Shown here in pieces: positions 1-10,904 of a stretch of 64,000 bases of DNA (the stretch's first letter is position 1; every line of letters starts with the position of its first letter). This DNA comes from Cepaea nemoralis (taxonomy: Eukaryota; Mollusca; Gastropoda; Stylommatophora; Helicidae), in the NCBI GenBank assembly GCA_014155875.1, contig JACEFZ010022374.1, positions 124,001 through 188,000 on the forward strand, given 5' to 3'. A program made the position numbers and the translations under genes. The notes below the pieces were generated by a model that made no database searches, was not told the DNA's origin, and was given only the letters and a program-made list of their open reading frames with translations.

Positions 1-316
1 GGTGCACATTACGACACTGAGTTTAATCGCAAGTTGTGTTGGTGCACAGTGAGACAATGAGTTTCATCGCAAGTTGGGTTGGTGCACAGTAGGACAATGA
101 GTTTAATCGCAAGTTGGGTTGGTGCACATTACGACACTGAGTTTAATCGCAAGTTGGTCTGGTGCACAGTAGGACAATGGGTTTAATCGTAAGTTGGGTT
201 GGTGCACAGTAGGACAATGAGTTTAATCGCAAGCTGGGTTGGTGCACAGTAAGACAACGAGTTTAATCGCAAGCTGGTTTGGTGCACAGGAGGACACTGA
301 GTTTAATCGCAAGCTG
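1..316. repeat. 40-bp tandem repeat, about 8 units
   Basis: Units start at 1, 41, 81, 121, 161, 201, 241 and 281. Each opens with ggtgcaca and carries gagtttaatcgcaag near its centre; a few substitutions separate the units. The array probably continues beyond the left edge. It has no coding meaning that I can see. Confidence 0.95.
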
Positions 317-326
317 AAATTACTCT

Positions 327-404
327 GGAGCCACGCTAGCCAGTGGTTAAGCATGCTTACCTGCTTGTTCGGAGGTCATAGGATCGATTTAAAATCAATG
401 CTCC
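327..404 (+). other. tRNA-like relic (possible SINE head)
   Basis: It begins GGAGCC and ends GCTCC, which can pair as a shortened acceptor stem. An A-box-like tagccagtggttaagc lies at the right place, and ggatcgattt stands where the B box would be, but the T stem is lost. It follows the 40-bp array directly. More likely a tRNA-derived SINE head or tRNA pseudogene than a working tRNA. Confidence 0.4.
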
Positions 405-425
405 TACGTCGACCCAGCCCAGAAT

Positions 426-581
426 ACAGGGTGTATTTTTAATGACTGTGCAGTGTTTGAAAATATTGCCGGTCCAAGTTTTGTGTTTACCTGTTATGTT
501 GCATGAACTTTACAGAGGGTGAATGCAAAACTTGGACAGGCAATATTTCCAAAAACTGCACAGTCATTAAATATACACCCT
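426..581. mobile_element. Foldback MITE, copy 1
   Basis: The two halves are near-perfect inverted repeats: the left end acagggtgta..aatgactgtgcag is answered by ctgcacagtcatt..tacaccct at the right end, and the arms run almost to the middle (aagttttgtg against gcaaaactt). It is about 156 bp with no coding capacity. The preceding TA and the acagggtgt terminus suggest a Tc1/mariner-type MITE, but the superfamily is inferred. Confidence 0.8.
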
Positions 582-633
582 AAATATACCATGACACGTC
601 TTTGAAAGTAAAAGTAAAGATAATTGTTGTGAT

Positions 634-786
634 ACAGGGTGTATTTTAATGACTATGCAGTTTTTGAGAACATTGACATTCCAAGTTTTATATTCGCCAT
701 CTGTGGAGTTGATGCAACATAAGAGGTAAATGCAAAACTTGAAACGGCAATATCTTCAAAAACGGCACAATCATTACAAATAAACC
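634..786. mobile_element. Foldback MITE, copy 2
   Basis: Starts acagggtgtattttaatgac like the copy 50 bp upstream and shows the same overall inverted symmetry, with more mismatches and a decayed right end (attacaaataaacc). The two copies stand in the same orientation. Confidence 0.65.
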
Positions 787-924
787 ATATATTAAGACAC
801 TAGTGTCGATTGGTCTATTTTTGAAAAAACAAAATAAAAACGGATGGGACAAGCACAATATAGACCAAATACACCCAAGCATGGCTAATTAAACTAATTG
901 TAATATATTTATAATGATCATGCC

Positions 925-1203
925 CTACAAGAAGCAAATGAAAACCGTAAACTGATTAGAGAAATTAGACGCAGACAGTCACAAATGTTTGCACACGTTA
1001 TACGAAGAAATAAATTAACGACTTGGTGGCGGCTGGCAAGATTGAGGGGACAAGAACAAGGGGAAGGCAAAGAAGTAAATATCTAGATCGTTTGGTCACG
1101 TGAAATGGTCGAGACAGTAACATGGAGCTGATCCACGACTCTGGTGATCGTGTGAGATGGTGAAATATGACCGCCCACGCTTATCGGCATGGAACATGGT
1201 GTT
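925..1203 (+). mobile_element. LINE A 3'-end fragment
   Basis: Matches the last part of the LINE A reading frame at 21345-21610. Recognisable stretches are aaatgaaaaccgtaaactgattagagaaattag (here described in two halves: NENRKLIREI and RRRQS) and the terminal encoded DSGDRVRW..RHGT. The frame is broken. RTE-type LINEs are commonly 5'-truncated like this. Confidence 0.8.
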
Positions 1204-1309
1204 GAATATATTCTCCACAATCGGTTTCACCAGATTTATTTGGTAAAGCTTAGACAATGAATTTGAAGAGATCATCAGGTGTGTATCCACTATTGTAGAT
1301 GTCATTCGA

Positions 1310-1440
1310 CAAGTTTATTATCACTTCTATACCCAATTCACAACAGCTTTAAGTTCTTCGACAGTAATGTTATCTAGCCCCGAGGATTTCATTTTCCTTA
1401 TGTGTTTTAAAGCATCTTTAACTGATTAAGTGTCAAACAC
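1310..1440 (-). mobile_element. LINE reverse transcriptase scrap
   Basis: On the minus strand one frame reads ALKHIRKMKSSGLDNITVEE, the conserved segment just before RT motif 1 in many LINEs (compare MKAGKAPGADNITTEM in LINE A at 20150). Stops flank it on both sides. About 40 codons survive. Confidence 0.65.
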
Positions 1441-1471
1441 CAAAGTAGGTATGGACCAAAGATGGCATACA

Positions 1472-1518
<47 letters not shown>

Positions 1519-1660
1519 TAAGAACCGACATCACAGCATTCGGGGCATTTCCTAAAGCACTCCGTCCCCATCCTCAGCAGCCAGCGAAGAGTTCTAACAC
1601 CAATAGTACCAGTAGCAACCTGATTATATGTCCGTCTCGCCTTTCCTCTGAGCGTTGAGC
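1472..1660 (-). mobile_element. LINE B 3' end with (ATTG)n tail
   Basis: The minus strand matches the last 135 bp of LINE B (25925-26031): aactcttcgctggct, then the end of the frame encoding CPECxDVGS. On the plus strand it is preceded at 1472-1518 by about 12 ATTG units, so on the element's own strand it is followed by a (CAAT)n tail, whereas the full copies end in repeated actca. A severely 5'-truncated insertion. Confidence 0.75.
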
Positions 1661-1824
1661 GTCAGCCAGATTGGCATACAATCAAATGGACAAATATTAT
1701 AACGTACGTTCACTGAGCACTAAAAGTGCCTAAGAAACCACGAAACAAAAAAACAAAATTAAAAATAAAAATAACACGATGACCCTAATATGGCGTGTAT
1801 TTAAGGATATATTATCTTTCCGAG

Positions 1825-2066
1825 AAGCCCTCCATGGCGAAGGGGTTACGGACGAGGTTCGTAATCTTGTATACCGGCGTTCGAAACACATGTGCGAGCG
1901 ACTTGGATGCAGACCGCGTTGCGCGAGGTTGGTTACGAAAAGCTATGGATGCTTGTCGTTCAGAAAGCAATGGCAAACTACTGAACATAAAACGTGCCAG
2001 GGCATCAACAATAGCTAAGTATGCTGGTGTTGACTGCTAACGTCCTGTACAGGATAAATAACTAAC
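1825..2066 (+). mobile_element. SINE A, copy 1
   Basis: tRNA-derived head: A-box region ggcgaaggggttacgg and B-box-like gttcgaaac. The body contains cgttcagaaagcaatggc and aaactactgaacataaaac; the 3' end is gttgactgc..cctgtacaggat..actaac. The same head-body-tail order recurs at 9828, 11521, 12405, 49676, 50045 and 57496 on both strands, which defines the family. Confidence 0.85.
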
Positions 2067-2177
2067 TTTATCCTTTGGCATTGATTCAGTTAAATTCTGC
2101 TTTCAGTATTGGTGGTCCATCATGCTGATCGTGAGTTTTGTCATCTGCAATTCACCATCATCATTTGCCTATTTTAT

Positions 2178-2208
2178 ATTAGTTAGTTAGTTAGTTAGTT
2201 AGTTAGTC
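2178..2208. repeat. (AGTT)n microsatellite
   Basis: About seven AGTT units between unassigned sequence and the region beginning tcgcagttccaac. It may be the tail of a retroelement, but no body could be assigned. Confidence 0.85.
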
Positions 2209-3029
2209 GCAGTTCCAACTTCACAGCAACGGGTCGTCCCCATTATGCTCCGTTCCTGTGCCAGTGAATATCACACAAAATGCTCCCCACTGCCCAATGT
2301 GAAAAGTGGAAAAGACAGGAGTCTCGACAAACAACAACCCACACAGATACACTGTGCATAATTCCGCCGCCAGAATGTCAACACACCAGTCCCCCATGAA
2401 ACACCCAATTCATCTCTGATGGAATCGGCAGTCATTTTCCTATCTGGATGTTTCCTAGATGTTTACCTACACAGTCCACGAAAATACAGTTCATCACCGA
2501 CAGCAGTGGCAGTCAACCAGAAGCCCAGCAGCCACGCATTTCTGCATAAGGCAAAAACCGGTCAGCTCTGGGACATAGCCACCTGCCATCGCTCCGAACA
2601 TGCAGTCACGTTCAACAAAAAAAAAAAACCTTGGACAGATTCAAAAGCACTTCACACGAAACTCACAGCTCACAGTGTCGCGCCACGCACTCACTCAGTA
2701 GCAGGGCGACGGAACCATCAAGCCTCCTTAGTCGCCTCTTACGACATGCGTGGTAGGCTACAGTATTGCTATTCTTTGCTTCCCTTATGGGCCCCGGCAA
2801 CACACGGGAGGCCTATTATTATGTCCATCTATCGATTACCTTTTCCTTGTTTGTTAATATTTTACCTTCTTTGTTTCCAATCAACTACTTGTCGTTTTCT
2901 TTCTAATGCTTTGTAGTTTCTGTATCTTTTCTGCATCTTCTCGCTACTCCTCGAGCGCCTTGCACTGACAGTTTGGCCAGTCTTTCGCTGGCTTACATTT
3001 CGAACTATTTATATATGTATTCTTTTATG
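2209..3029. other. Unassigned, probably repetitive sequence
   Basis: No gene is supported. The segment carries ttagtcgcctcttacgaca at about 2731, a motif I recall from interspersed repeats of other invertebrates, and ends in AT-rich unique-looking DNA. A 165-codon open stretch (2419-2916) has low-complexity, non-domain content and is not called. Confidence 0.5.
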
Positions 3030-3130
3030 GCATGGTCGAGACAAGAACACAGGGTTGATCCAGAACACTGGTGAACGTGAAAGATGGCGAAACATGACCG
3101 CCAATGCTTATTGGCATGTCACGTAATAAT
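3030..3130 (+). mobile_element. LINE A 3'-terminal fragment
   Basis: Only about 100 bp: catggtcgagacaagaacac, gttgatccagaacactggtg, tggcgaaacatgaccgcc and ttattggcatgtcacgtaa correspond to the end of LINE A (21519-21612). A short (ATG)n tract follows, in the place of the usual (ATTG)n tail. Confidence 0.75.
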
Positions 3131-3454
3131 GATGATGATGATTCTTTTATACGTATCTTGATTTTGTTTACTCTTTCTTCTAATGTCCACAAGTTTTAGA
3201 ATTTAATATCATCCATTTCCTCTTCGCTGTATTTCGTATCTATGTTATTATATCATTTGATGTATATTATATTGACGTAGTTAGCAATTACCATTGTAAT
3301 GTGCTTATTATTTTGTTTTCTATAACATTGTTCCTATTCTGTTCAGTAATACAAATGTCACAGTCATTTCCTGATTTGATTTAAATATCGTTATATCTAG
3401 ATCGATATTTCTTGCATATGCTTCTTTCTTTATAGTTCAATAGATAATTAAAAA

Positions 3455-3845
3455 GCAACTTACAACACAATCGTACTATCAACTCTATGCTACCAATGCC
3501 AAACTTGGACACTGACAGAAAAGGATAAAAGAATAATTACGAGAATACAAATGAGATTCCTGAGACGAATACTCAATGTATAAAGCAAACATAAAATCAG
3601 AAATGAATAAATCAGGACAACAGTGGGGGTTATGGTAGTGCAAGATTTCATCAGAAAACAGCAAGTTAAATGGTTTAGCCATGTAACTAGATCACCAACT
3701 AACTGTATACCATAACTAGCAAATGATGTACAGACCAAATGGAAGTAGAAGAAGATGCCGACCATGTAAACGATGGACAGGGGGAATCTCGGTATATGAA
3801 GCCCATAAACGGGCACTCTCCCACTGTTCATGCTACACCTCGACA
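3455..3845 (+). mobile_element. Decayed LINE C-terminal region
   Basis: Translation gives an ordered set of pieces typical of LINE proteins after the RT domain: TYNTIVLSTLCYQCQTWTLT, then RIQMRFLRRILNV and VQDFIRKQQVKWFSHVTRSP. Several stops interrupt it. It is related to, but distinct from, LINE A. Confidence 0.65.
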
Positions 3846-4075
3846 CCGCAATGTAATGTCTTCAGATGTATTTAAGTTACACTAAACTTGTATTCATAAA
3901 ACAAATCAACGAGATGTTTATAATTAACAGATACAAATGTGAGAATTTTATTGTTTTTTAAAAAGAGAAGAATAACATACATATGAAGAACACGTTAATA
4001 TACTATTTGTCTTCTATAATAATGTAACATGTATGGCAATGTTGACGGTAAAAGGAATTAGCAGGTAGAAACACA

Positions 4076-4076
<1 letters not shown>

Positions 4077-4142
<66 letters not shown>

Positions 4143-4165
4143 GCTCTCTCTCTCTATCTCTCACA

Positions 4166-4198
<33 letters not shown>
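4077..4198. repeat. (TC)n/(AC)n compound microsatellite
   Basis: About 80 bp of CT repeat with a few interruptions, then ACAC repeat. Apparent open frames here encode only RERE or VCVC runs and are not genes. Confidence 0.98.
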
Positions 4199-4479
4199 CA
4201 TATAGACACATATACCAACGTACACACATAGAAGCGTACAAAAATAATTCTGAAACGGGTGGACAGAAATGCACACATGTACACATACATACACAATTAA
4301 GCGCGTACACTCAGACACGAACATGAATATAAATAAACGCAAATGCAAACATACATACGCGCATATAAACAAACACACAAATAATCTTACAAATGGAACG
4401 GTATTCAAAATACGGAATACATGTATTACATAAACAACCAAGTATGCAGGTTTGTATACATGTTTGTAGTTTGATTACA

Positions 4480-4745
4480 TGTAGGTAGGTAGGTAGATAG
4501 GTAGGTTGGTTGGCAGGTAGGTAGGTAGGTAGGTAGTTAGGTAAGTAGGTAAGTAACGTCATAGTAGGTAGGTAGGTAGGTAGGTAGGTAAGTATGTGTG
4601 TATGTGTGCATGTAAGTATGTGTGTATGTATGTATGCATGTAAGTACGTATTATATGTGTATGTATCTGTATAGATAGTTAGGAAATTCGGTATGTTTTT
4701 ATGTGTGTATGAACATATATTCGTGCGTGTATGTGAATGCATTAT
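4480..4745. repeat. (GTAG)n/(GTAT)n-rich variable tract
   Basis: Tetranucleotide GTAG/GGTT units at 4480-4590 grade into GTATGTGT-type repeats. Simple-sequence DNA with no gene. Confidence 0.9.
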
Positions 4746-4931
4746 TTGTGTATAATATGTGTTATATTTAATTACATGCATCATTCGGGCAACATATGAA
4801 ACATTGAAAACCTAGTATGCATTGGTCACTATGGTTGTGTTCACACGTAAAATGATAAAATAATTCAACTGTTTTTCTGGCTATGGCTAGAGTTCCTGTT
4901 CTGCGCAGACATCCAAGGAAGTCTTCAATGG

Positions 4932-5921
4932 CTAAGGGCAACGATCAGACCCAGGTCCACTACAGCTAACCTCCCAGGAAACGTCGGTGCTGCCTCCGTG
5001 TATGTGGTCGCTGTACCACCACCACCAGGCCTTGCCCACTGTCAACAGACGGGCTCCACTAGATCCCGGGCAGGTTGCCGCGCTGTAGGAGTATCTGGTC
5101 AGACCATTTCCCAGTTCATCCCTCTGGACACAGTGGCCTATGCTGACGTGTTTGCTGCATCCGTGGGGATGTGACACTATGATCACCAACGGTTGTTCAT
5201 TATCAGGGATATACCCAGATAAGGGTGACGACATTGCTTGTGAATAGGGGGATTTTAGGTATTTAGTCATTATTGTTCCTCGTAGATTCTGCCAGGCAGT
5301 TCGCATCTTCTCCAGCCTCTCTGCCAGATGAACATCGTGAGATATGTATGTGATTTCACATCTTTCATTGTCCTCGAGGTTCTCAACGCGGAAAACATTA
5401 TCTAGAGTAACGGCACCCCAACAGGCATCTGGACTTTCACCTTTGTCAAAAAAGAGGTGACTCGTGATTAGTGCATTATCGAGATGGTCAGCAAGGACGT
5501 GGGATGTAGTCTGGACAACAATGTGGGCAAACTGTGTTCTTGGTTTTGGAGAATCCTTGCATTCTCTACACGGACAGCGTTTGTCTCTCGTCTCACTCCC
5601 ATTACAATAGTTATGTACCTTGTACACTAGCCCACTTGCTGTCGTTATGCCCGTGGCCTTGTCAATACAATTCCCAGAAGAACTCTGACCAGTTTGGCAG
5701 TGCTTCTCTGTTCCTTGTTGCTGTACATTTATCTGGACAGTTAAGTTGGACAAAGCGCGGACACACTCCACAATGTCCTCATCGTGGTAAGCAGGAGGCA
5801 GGTGGTTCGCACTAAAATGGTTTATAGGTACAAAACTGCGATGAGCCGGGTTCTTGTGACAATCTCTGCGACGAAGATCCGTCTCTCCAGCTGGTTTTAC
5901 CTGCTCCACTAAAGAGAACAC
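4932..5921 (-). CDS. Trypsin-fold (S1-like) protease-related protein, host exon
   Basis: A 329-codon open frame with normal amino-acid composition, the only long non-transposon frame here. An N-terminal region with a Cys cluster (C106, C116, C118, C121) is followed by a chymotrypsin-like pattern: VVQTTSH (H141, catalytic His position), YISHD (D196, Asp position) and TCPGSSGA (S288 in GxSG). VSHPHGCSKHVSIGH (about 249-263) matches mollusc uncharacterised proteins I recall. A complete triad is therefore plausible, but activity is unproven. The real start is uncertain: on the minus strand ttctctttag at about 5914 is a good splice acceptor, so this may be a terminal exon with upstream exons beyond the minisatellite. 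No signal peptide is visible in this exon. Alternative: a recently inactive paralogue. Confidence 0.6.
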   Translation of the reverse strand: MFSLVEQVKPAGETDLRRRDCHKNPAHRSFVPINHFSANHLPPAYHDEDIVECVRALSNLTVQINVQQQGTEKHCQTGQSSSGNCIDKATGITTASGLVYKVHNYCNGSETRDKRCPCRECKDSPKPRTQFAHIVVQTTSHVLADHLDNALITSHLFFDKGESPDACWGAVTLDNVFRVENLEDNERCEITYISHDVHLAERLEKMRTAWQNLRGTIMTKYLKSPYSQAMSSPLSGYIPDNEQPLVIIVSHPHGCSKHVSIGHCVQRDELGNGLTRYSYSAATCPGSSGARLLTVGKAWWWWYSDHIHGGSTDVSWEVSCSGPGSDRCP

Positions 5922-5965
5922 GAAATAGTTGTAAACAGTGGTAATCTAATGGCAGATCATGCCGT

Positions 5966-6077
5966 GATGACATGTAGTGTAAGACAGTCATACATCTTTA
6001 TATGTCACATACAGATATGTAGTGTAGGACATTCACACATGTTTATATGTCACATACAGAAATGTAGTGTTAGACAG

Positions 6078-6115
<38 letters not shown>

Positions 6116-9100
6116 CTTTATATGTCACATACAGAAATGTAGTGTTAAACAGTCACACATCTTTATATGTCACATACAGATATGTAGTGTTAGACAGTCA
6201 CAAATGTGTACATGTCACATACAGAAATGTAGTGTTAGACAGTCACACATCTTTATATGTCACATACAGAAATGTAGAGTTAGACAGTCACACATCTTTA
6301 TATGTCACATACAGAAATGTAGTGTTAGACAGTCACACATCTTTATATGTCACATACAGAAATGTAGAGTTAGACAGTCACACATCTTTATATGTCACAT
6401 ACAGAAATGTAGAGTTAGACAGTCACACATCTTTATATGTCACATACAGAAATGTAGTGTTAGACAGTCACACATCTTTAAATGTCACATACAGAAATGT
6501 AGAGTTAGACAGTCACACATCTTTATATGTCACATACAGAAATGTAGAGTTAGACAGTCATACATCTTTATATGTCACATACAGATATGTAGTGTAAGAC
6601 ATTCACACATGTTTATATGTCACATACAGAAATGTAGTGTTAGACAGTCACACACACACACAAACACACACACACACACACATCTTTATATGTCACATAC
6701 AGAAATGTAGTGTTAAACAGTCACACATCTTTATATGTCACATACAGATATGTAGTGTTAGACAGTCACAAATCTGTAGATGTCACATACAGAAATGTAG
6801 AGTTAGACAGTCACACATCTTTATATGTCACATACAGAAATGTAGAGTTAGACAGTCACACATATTTATATGTCACATACAGAAATGTCGAGTTAGACAG
6901 TCACACATCTTTATATGTCACATACAGAAATGTAGAGTTAGACAGTCACACATCTTTATATGTCACATACCGAAATGTAGAGTTAGACAGTCACACATCT
7001 TTATATGTCACATACAGAAATGTAGTGTTAGACAGCCACACATCTGTATATGTCACATACAGAAATGTAGAGTTAGACAGTCACACATCTTTATATGTCA
7101 CATACAGAAATGTAGTGTTAGACAGTCACACATCTTTATATGTCACATACAGAAATGTAGAGTTAGACAGTCACACATCTTTATATGTCACATACAGAAA
7201 TGTAGAGTTAGTCAGTCACACATCTTTGTATGTCACATACATAAATGTAGAGTTAGCCACACATCTGTATATGTCACATACAGAAATGTAGTTAGACAGT
7301 CACACATCTTTATATGTCACATACAGAAATGTAGAGTTAGACAGTCACACATCTTTATATGTCACATACAGAAATGTAGAGTTAGACAGTCACACATCTT
7401 TATATGTCACATACAGAAATGTAGAGTTAGACAGTCACACATCTTTATATGTCGCATACAGAAATGTAGAGTTAGACAGTCACACATCTTTATATGTCAC
7501 ATACAGAAATGTAGAGTTAGACAGTCACACATCTTTATATGTCACATACAGAAATGTAGAGTTAGACAGTCACACATCTTTATATGTCACATACAGAAAT
7601 GTAGAGTTAGACAGTCACACATCTTTATATGTCACATACATAAATTTAGAGTTAGCCACACATCTGTATATGTCACATACATAAATGTAGTTAGACAGTC
7701 ACACATCTTTATATGTCACATACAGAAATGTAGAGTTAGTCACACAACTTTATATGTCACATAAAGAAATGTAGAGTTATACAGTCACAAATCTTTATAT
7801 GTCACATACATAAATGTAGAGTTAGACAGTCACACATCTTTATATGTCACATACAGAAATGTAGAGTTAGACAGTCACACATCTTTATATGTCACATACA
7901 TAAATGTAGAGTTAGACACACATCTGTATATGTCACATACAGAAATGTAGTTAGACAGTCACACATCTTTATATGTCACATACAGAAATGTAGAGTTAGA
8001 CAGTTACACATCTTTATATGTCACATACAGAAATGTAGAGTTAGACAGTCACACATCTTTATATGTCACATACAGAAATGTAGAGTTAGACAGTCACACA
8101 TCTTTATATTTCACATACATAAATGTAGAGTTAGTCACACACCGTTATATGTCACATACAGAAATGTAGAGTTAGACAGTCACACATCTTTATATGTCAC
8201 ATACATAAATGTAGAGTTAGTCACAAATCTTTAAATGTCACATACAGAAATGTAGAGTTAGACAGTCACACATCTTTAAATGTCACATACAGAAATGTAG
8301 AGTTAGACAGTCACACATCTTTATATGTCACATACAGAAATGTAGAGTTAGACAGTCACACATCTTTAAATGTCACATACAGAAATGTAGTGTTAGACAG
8401 TCACACATCTTTAAATGTCACATACAGAAATGTAGAGTTAGACAGTCACACATCTTTATATGTCACATACATAAATGTAGAGTTAGACAGTCACACATCT
8501 TTATATGTCACATACATAAATGTAGAGTTAGACAGTCACACATCTTTATATGTCACATACAGAAATGTAGAGTTAGACAGTCACACATCTTTATATGTCA
8601 CATACAGAAATGTAGAGTTAGACAGTCACACATTTTTATATGTCACATACAGAAATGTAGAGTTAGACAGTCACACATCTTTATATGTCACATACAGAAA
8701 TGTAGAGTTAGACAGTCACACATCTTTATATGTCACATACAGAAATGTAGAGTTAGACAGTCACACATCTTTATATGTCACATACATAAATGTAGAGTTA
8801 GTCACACAACTTTATATGTCACATACAGAAATGTAGAGTTAGACAGTCACACATCTTTATATGTCACATACATAAATGTAGAGTTAGTCACAAATCTTTA
8901 AATGTCACATACAGAAATGTAGAGTTAGACAGTCACACATCTTTAAATGTCACATACAGAAATGTAGAGTTAGACAGTCACACATCTTTATATGTCACAT
9001 ACAGAAATGTAGAGTTAGACAGTCACACATCTTTAAATGTCACATACAGAAATGTAGAGTTAGACAGTCACACATCTTTATATGTCACATACATAAATGT

Positions 9101-9810
9101 AGAGTTAGACAGTCACACATCTTTATATGTCACATACAGAAATGTAGAGTTAGACAGTCACACATCTTTATATGTCACATACAGAAATGTAGAGTTAGAC
9201 AGTCACACATCTTTAAATGTCACATACAGAAATGTAGAGTTAGACAGTCACACATCTTTATATGTCACATACATAAATGTAGAGTTAGACAGTCACACAT
9301 CTTTATATGTCACATACAGAAATGTAGAGTTAGACAGTCACACATCTTTATATGTCACATACAGAAATGTAGAGTTAGACAGTCACACATCTTTATATGT
9401 CACATACAGAAATGTAGAGTTAGACAGTCACACATTTTTATATGTCACATACAGAAATGTAGAGTTAGACAGTCACACATCTTTATATGTCACATACAGA
9501 AATGTAGAGTTAGACAGTCACACATCTTTATATGTCACATACAGAAATGTAGAGTTAGACAGTCACACATCTTTATATGTCACATACATAAATGTAGAGT
9601 TAGTCACACAACTTTATATGTCACATACAGAAATTTAGAGTTAGACAGTCACACATCTTTATATGTCACATACATAAATGTAGAGTTAGACAGTCACACA
9701 TCTTTATATGTCACATACAGAAATGTAGAGTTAGACAGTCACACATCTTTATATGTCACATACAGAATTGTAGTGTTAGACAGTCACACATCTTTATATG
9801 TCACATACAG
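5966..9810. repeat. 45-bp minisatellite, about 85 units
   Basis: The consensus unit is 45 bp and contains gttagacagtcacacatc, tttatatgtcacatacag and aaatgtagA/T. Because 45 is divisible by three, frames stay open for hundreds of codons (repeats such as CRVRQSHIFICHIQK), but these are by-products. Some units lack about 12 bp. Two units carry (CA)n expansions (about 6080-6112 and 6650-6680), and the blocks around them repeat at about 570 bp; another block repeats at about 667 bp (8213 and 8880). This points to higher-order amplification. Confidence 0.97.
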
Positions 9811-9827
9811 TTATTTGCACGTCTTTA

Positions 9828-10245
9828 AGGCTCAGTGGCGAATTGGTTACGAATTGCAATTCGTAACCTTGCATACCGAGTCCTTCTTCTTCTTCTTCTT
9901 CTTCTTCTTCTTCGTTTATCGGGACAGTTTTTTTTCAGACGTTATTGCGTTGTGCCTGTTTACAGCAGAGCTGCGTTCTTTTGCTGTTAGTCCGACACAT
10001 TCAACTTCTGCGGGCATTTGTTGACCTGGTTAACCTTTCCAGGTGCATACCACGTTCGAAATACAGCTGCAGGTTATTTGGAAGCAGGCCGCCTTGCGTT
10101 GGTGTTAATACAGTGGTATGAGGTCCGGTCGTTCAGAAATCAATGAGAAACTACTGAAAGTAAACTTGCCAAGAAATCTCACACAGGAAGAAAAACACCG
10201 CTACTGTTATCTGCCCCGTCCTGTTAAGGATATGCGACTAATTAA
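9828..10245 (+). mobile_element. SINE A, copy 2 (interrupted)
   Basis: Head gtggcgaattggttacgaat, B-box-like gttcgaaat at about 10053, then cggtcgttcagaaatcaatg, aactactgaaagtaaacttgc, and the tail cctgttaaggatatgcgactaa. It is split by a 166-bp insertion flanked by tgcatacc. It starts directly after the minisatellite. Confidence 0.8.
9878..10043. mobile_element. Short insertion with 8-bp flanking repeat
   Basis: tgcatacc occurs at 9870-9877 and again at 10044-10051, exactly where SINE A continuity breaks, so the 166 bp between them is an insertion. It starts with a (TCT)n tract. An 8-bp duplication is the hAT size, but no hAT-like terminal inverted repeat is evident; the class is unknown. 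Confidence 0.6.
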
Positions 10246-10904
10246 TTTACGGGACATTACAATCAACCTCAGAATTGTGTTGCTGTTTGCAATTTTATAG
10301 GCAATTTTACTTTCAATAGTTTGGCATTGTGTTGTTTGTCCATCAAGAATGATGATGACTATTCATTTCATCCAGTGGGGTTGAAAGTATGGAGCCGTGA
10401 GTTCTAAGATGGCTGATAAGGCCTATTTTGTTCTTTGACAATGTGGGCAAAGAATCCCTAACTTTTCAGGAGGAGGATTTCCTTTGGCATTACTTTCTGA
10501 ACGAACAACGCTTATACCATTGGGAAAATCCACTAACGGCGATGTGTTCCCAAACTGATGTCAAGCCGGGTGTGTCGGTATTGTGAAACTGCGTTCTCTA
10601 CCCCAGACCACAGATGCTTGTTAATATGCTCTCATTAATTCCATGTGGGTCTCTATTGAAGATCTCTATATACGAGTTTTGCACATGTTATTCCTCTGTT
10701 CCCTAGTGTTATGCCTTCTTGGACTCTCTTGTGTGTCTCTTGTCATATATTGGAGATCAATGTTTGTGCTTTGTTGGCTACACTACAACATGTGATAATG
10801 TGAAGCATAAAGACTTTATTAATTTGTTGACAATTTTAAACATGGATGGAAAAGATCTGAAAATACATGTTTAAGCATGTTTGGGTAATAAACAAAAAGC
10901 CTTA
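10246..10904. other. No recognisable feature
   Basis: AT-rich sequence with no open frame of note and no match to the other repeats of the window. Confidence 0.5.

Noticed and set aside
2419..2916. 165-codon plus-strand protein
   Set aside because: No domain or coding bias, a lysine run from an A-tract, and surrounding sequence looks repetitive.
4003..4784. Open frames over the TC/AC and GTAG tracts
   Set aside because: They encode only low-complexity runs such as RERE and VCVC; simple-sequence artefacts.
5949..9810. Long open frames across the 45-bp array, up to 375 codons
   Set aside because: All three frames stay open because the unit is a multiple of three; the products are pure repeats with no codon bias or domain.
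5966..9810. CRISPR array
   Set aside because: Repeats are contiguous without unique spacers and the sequence is eukaryotic.
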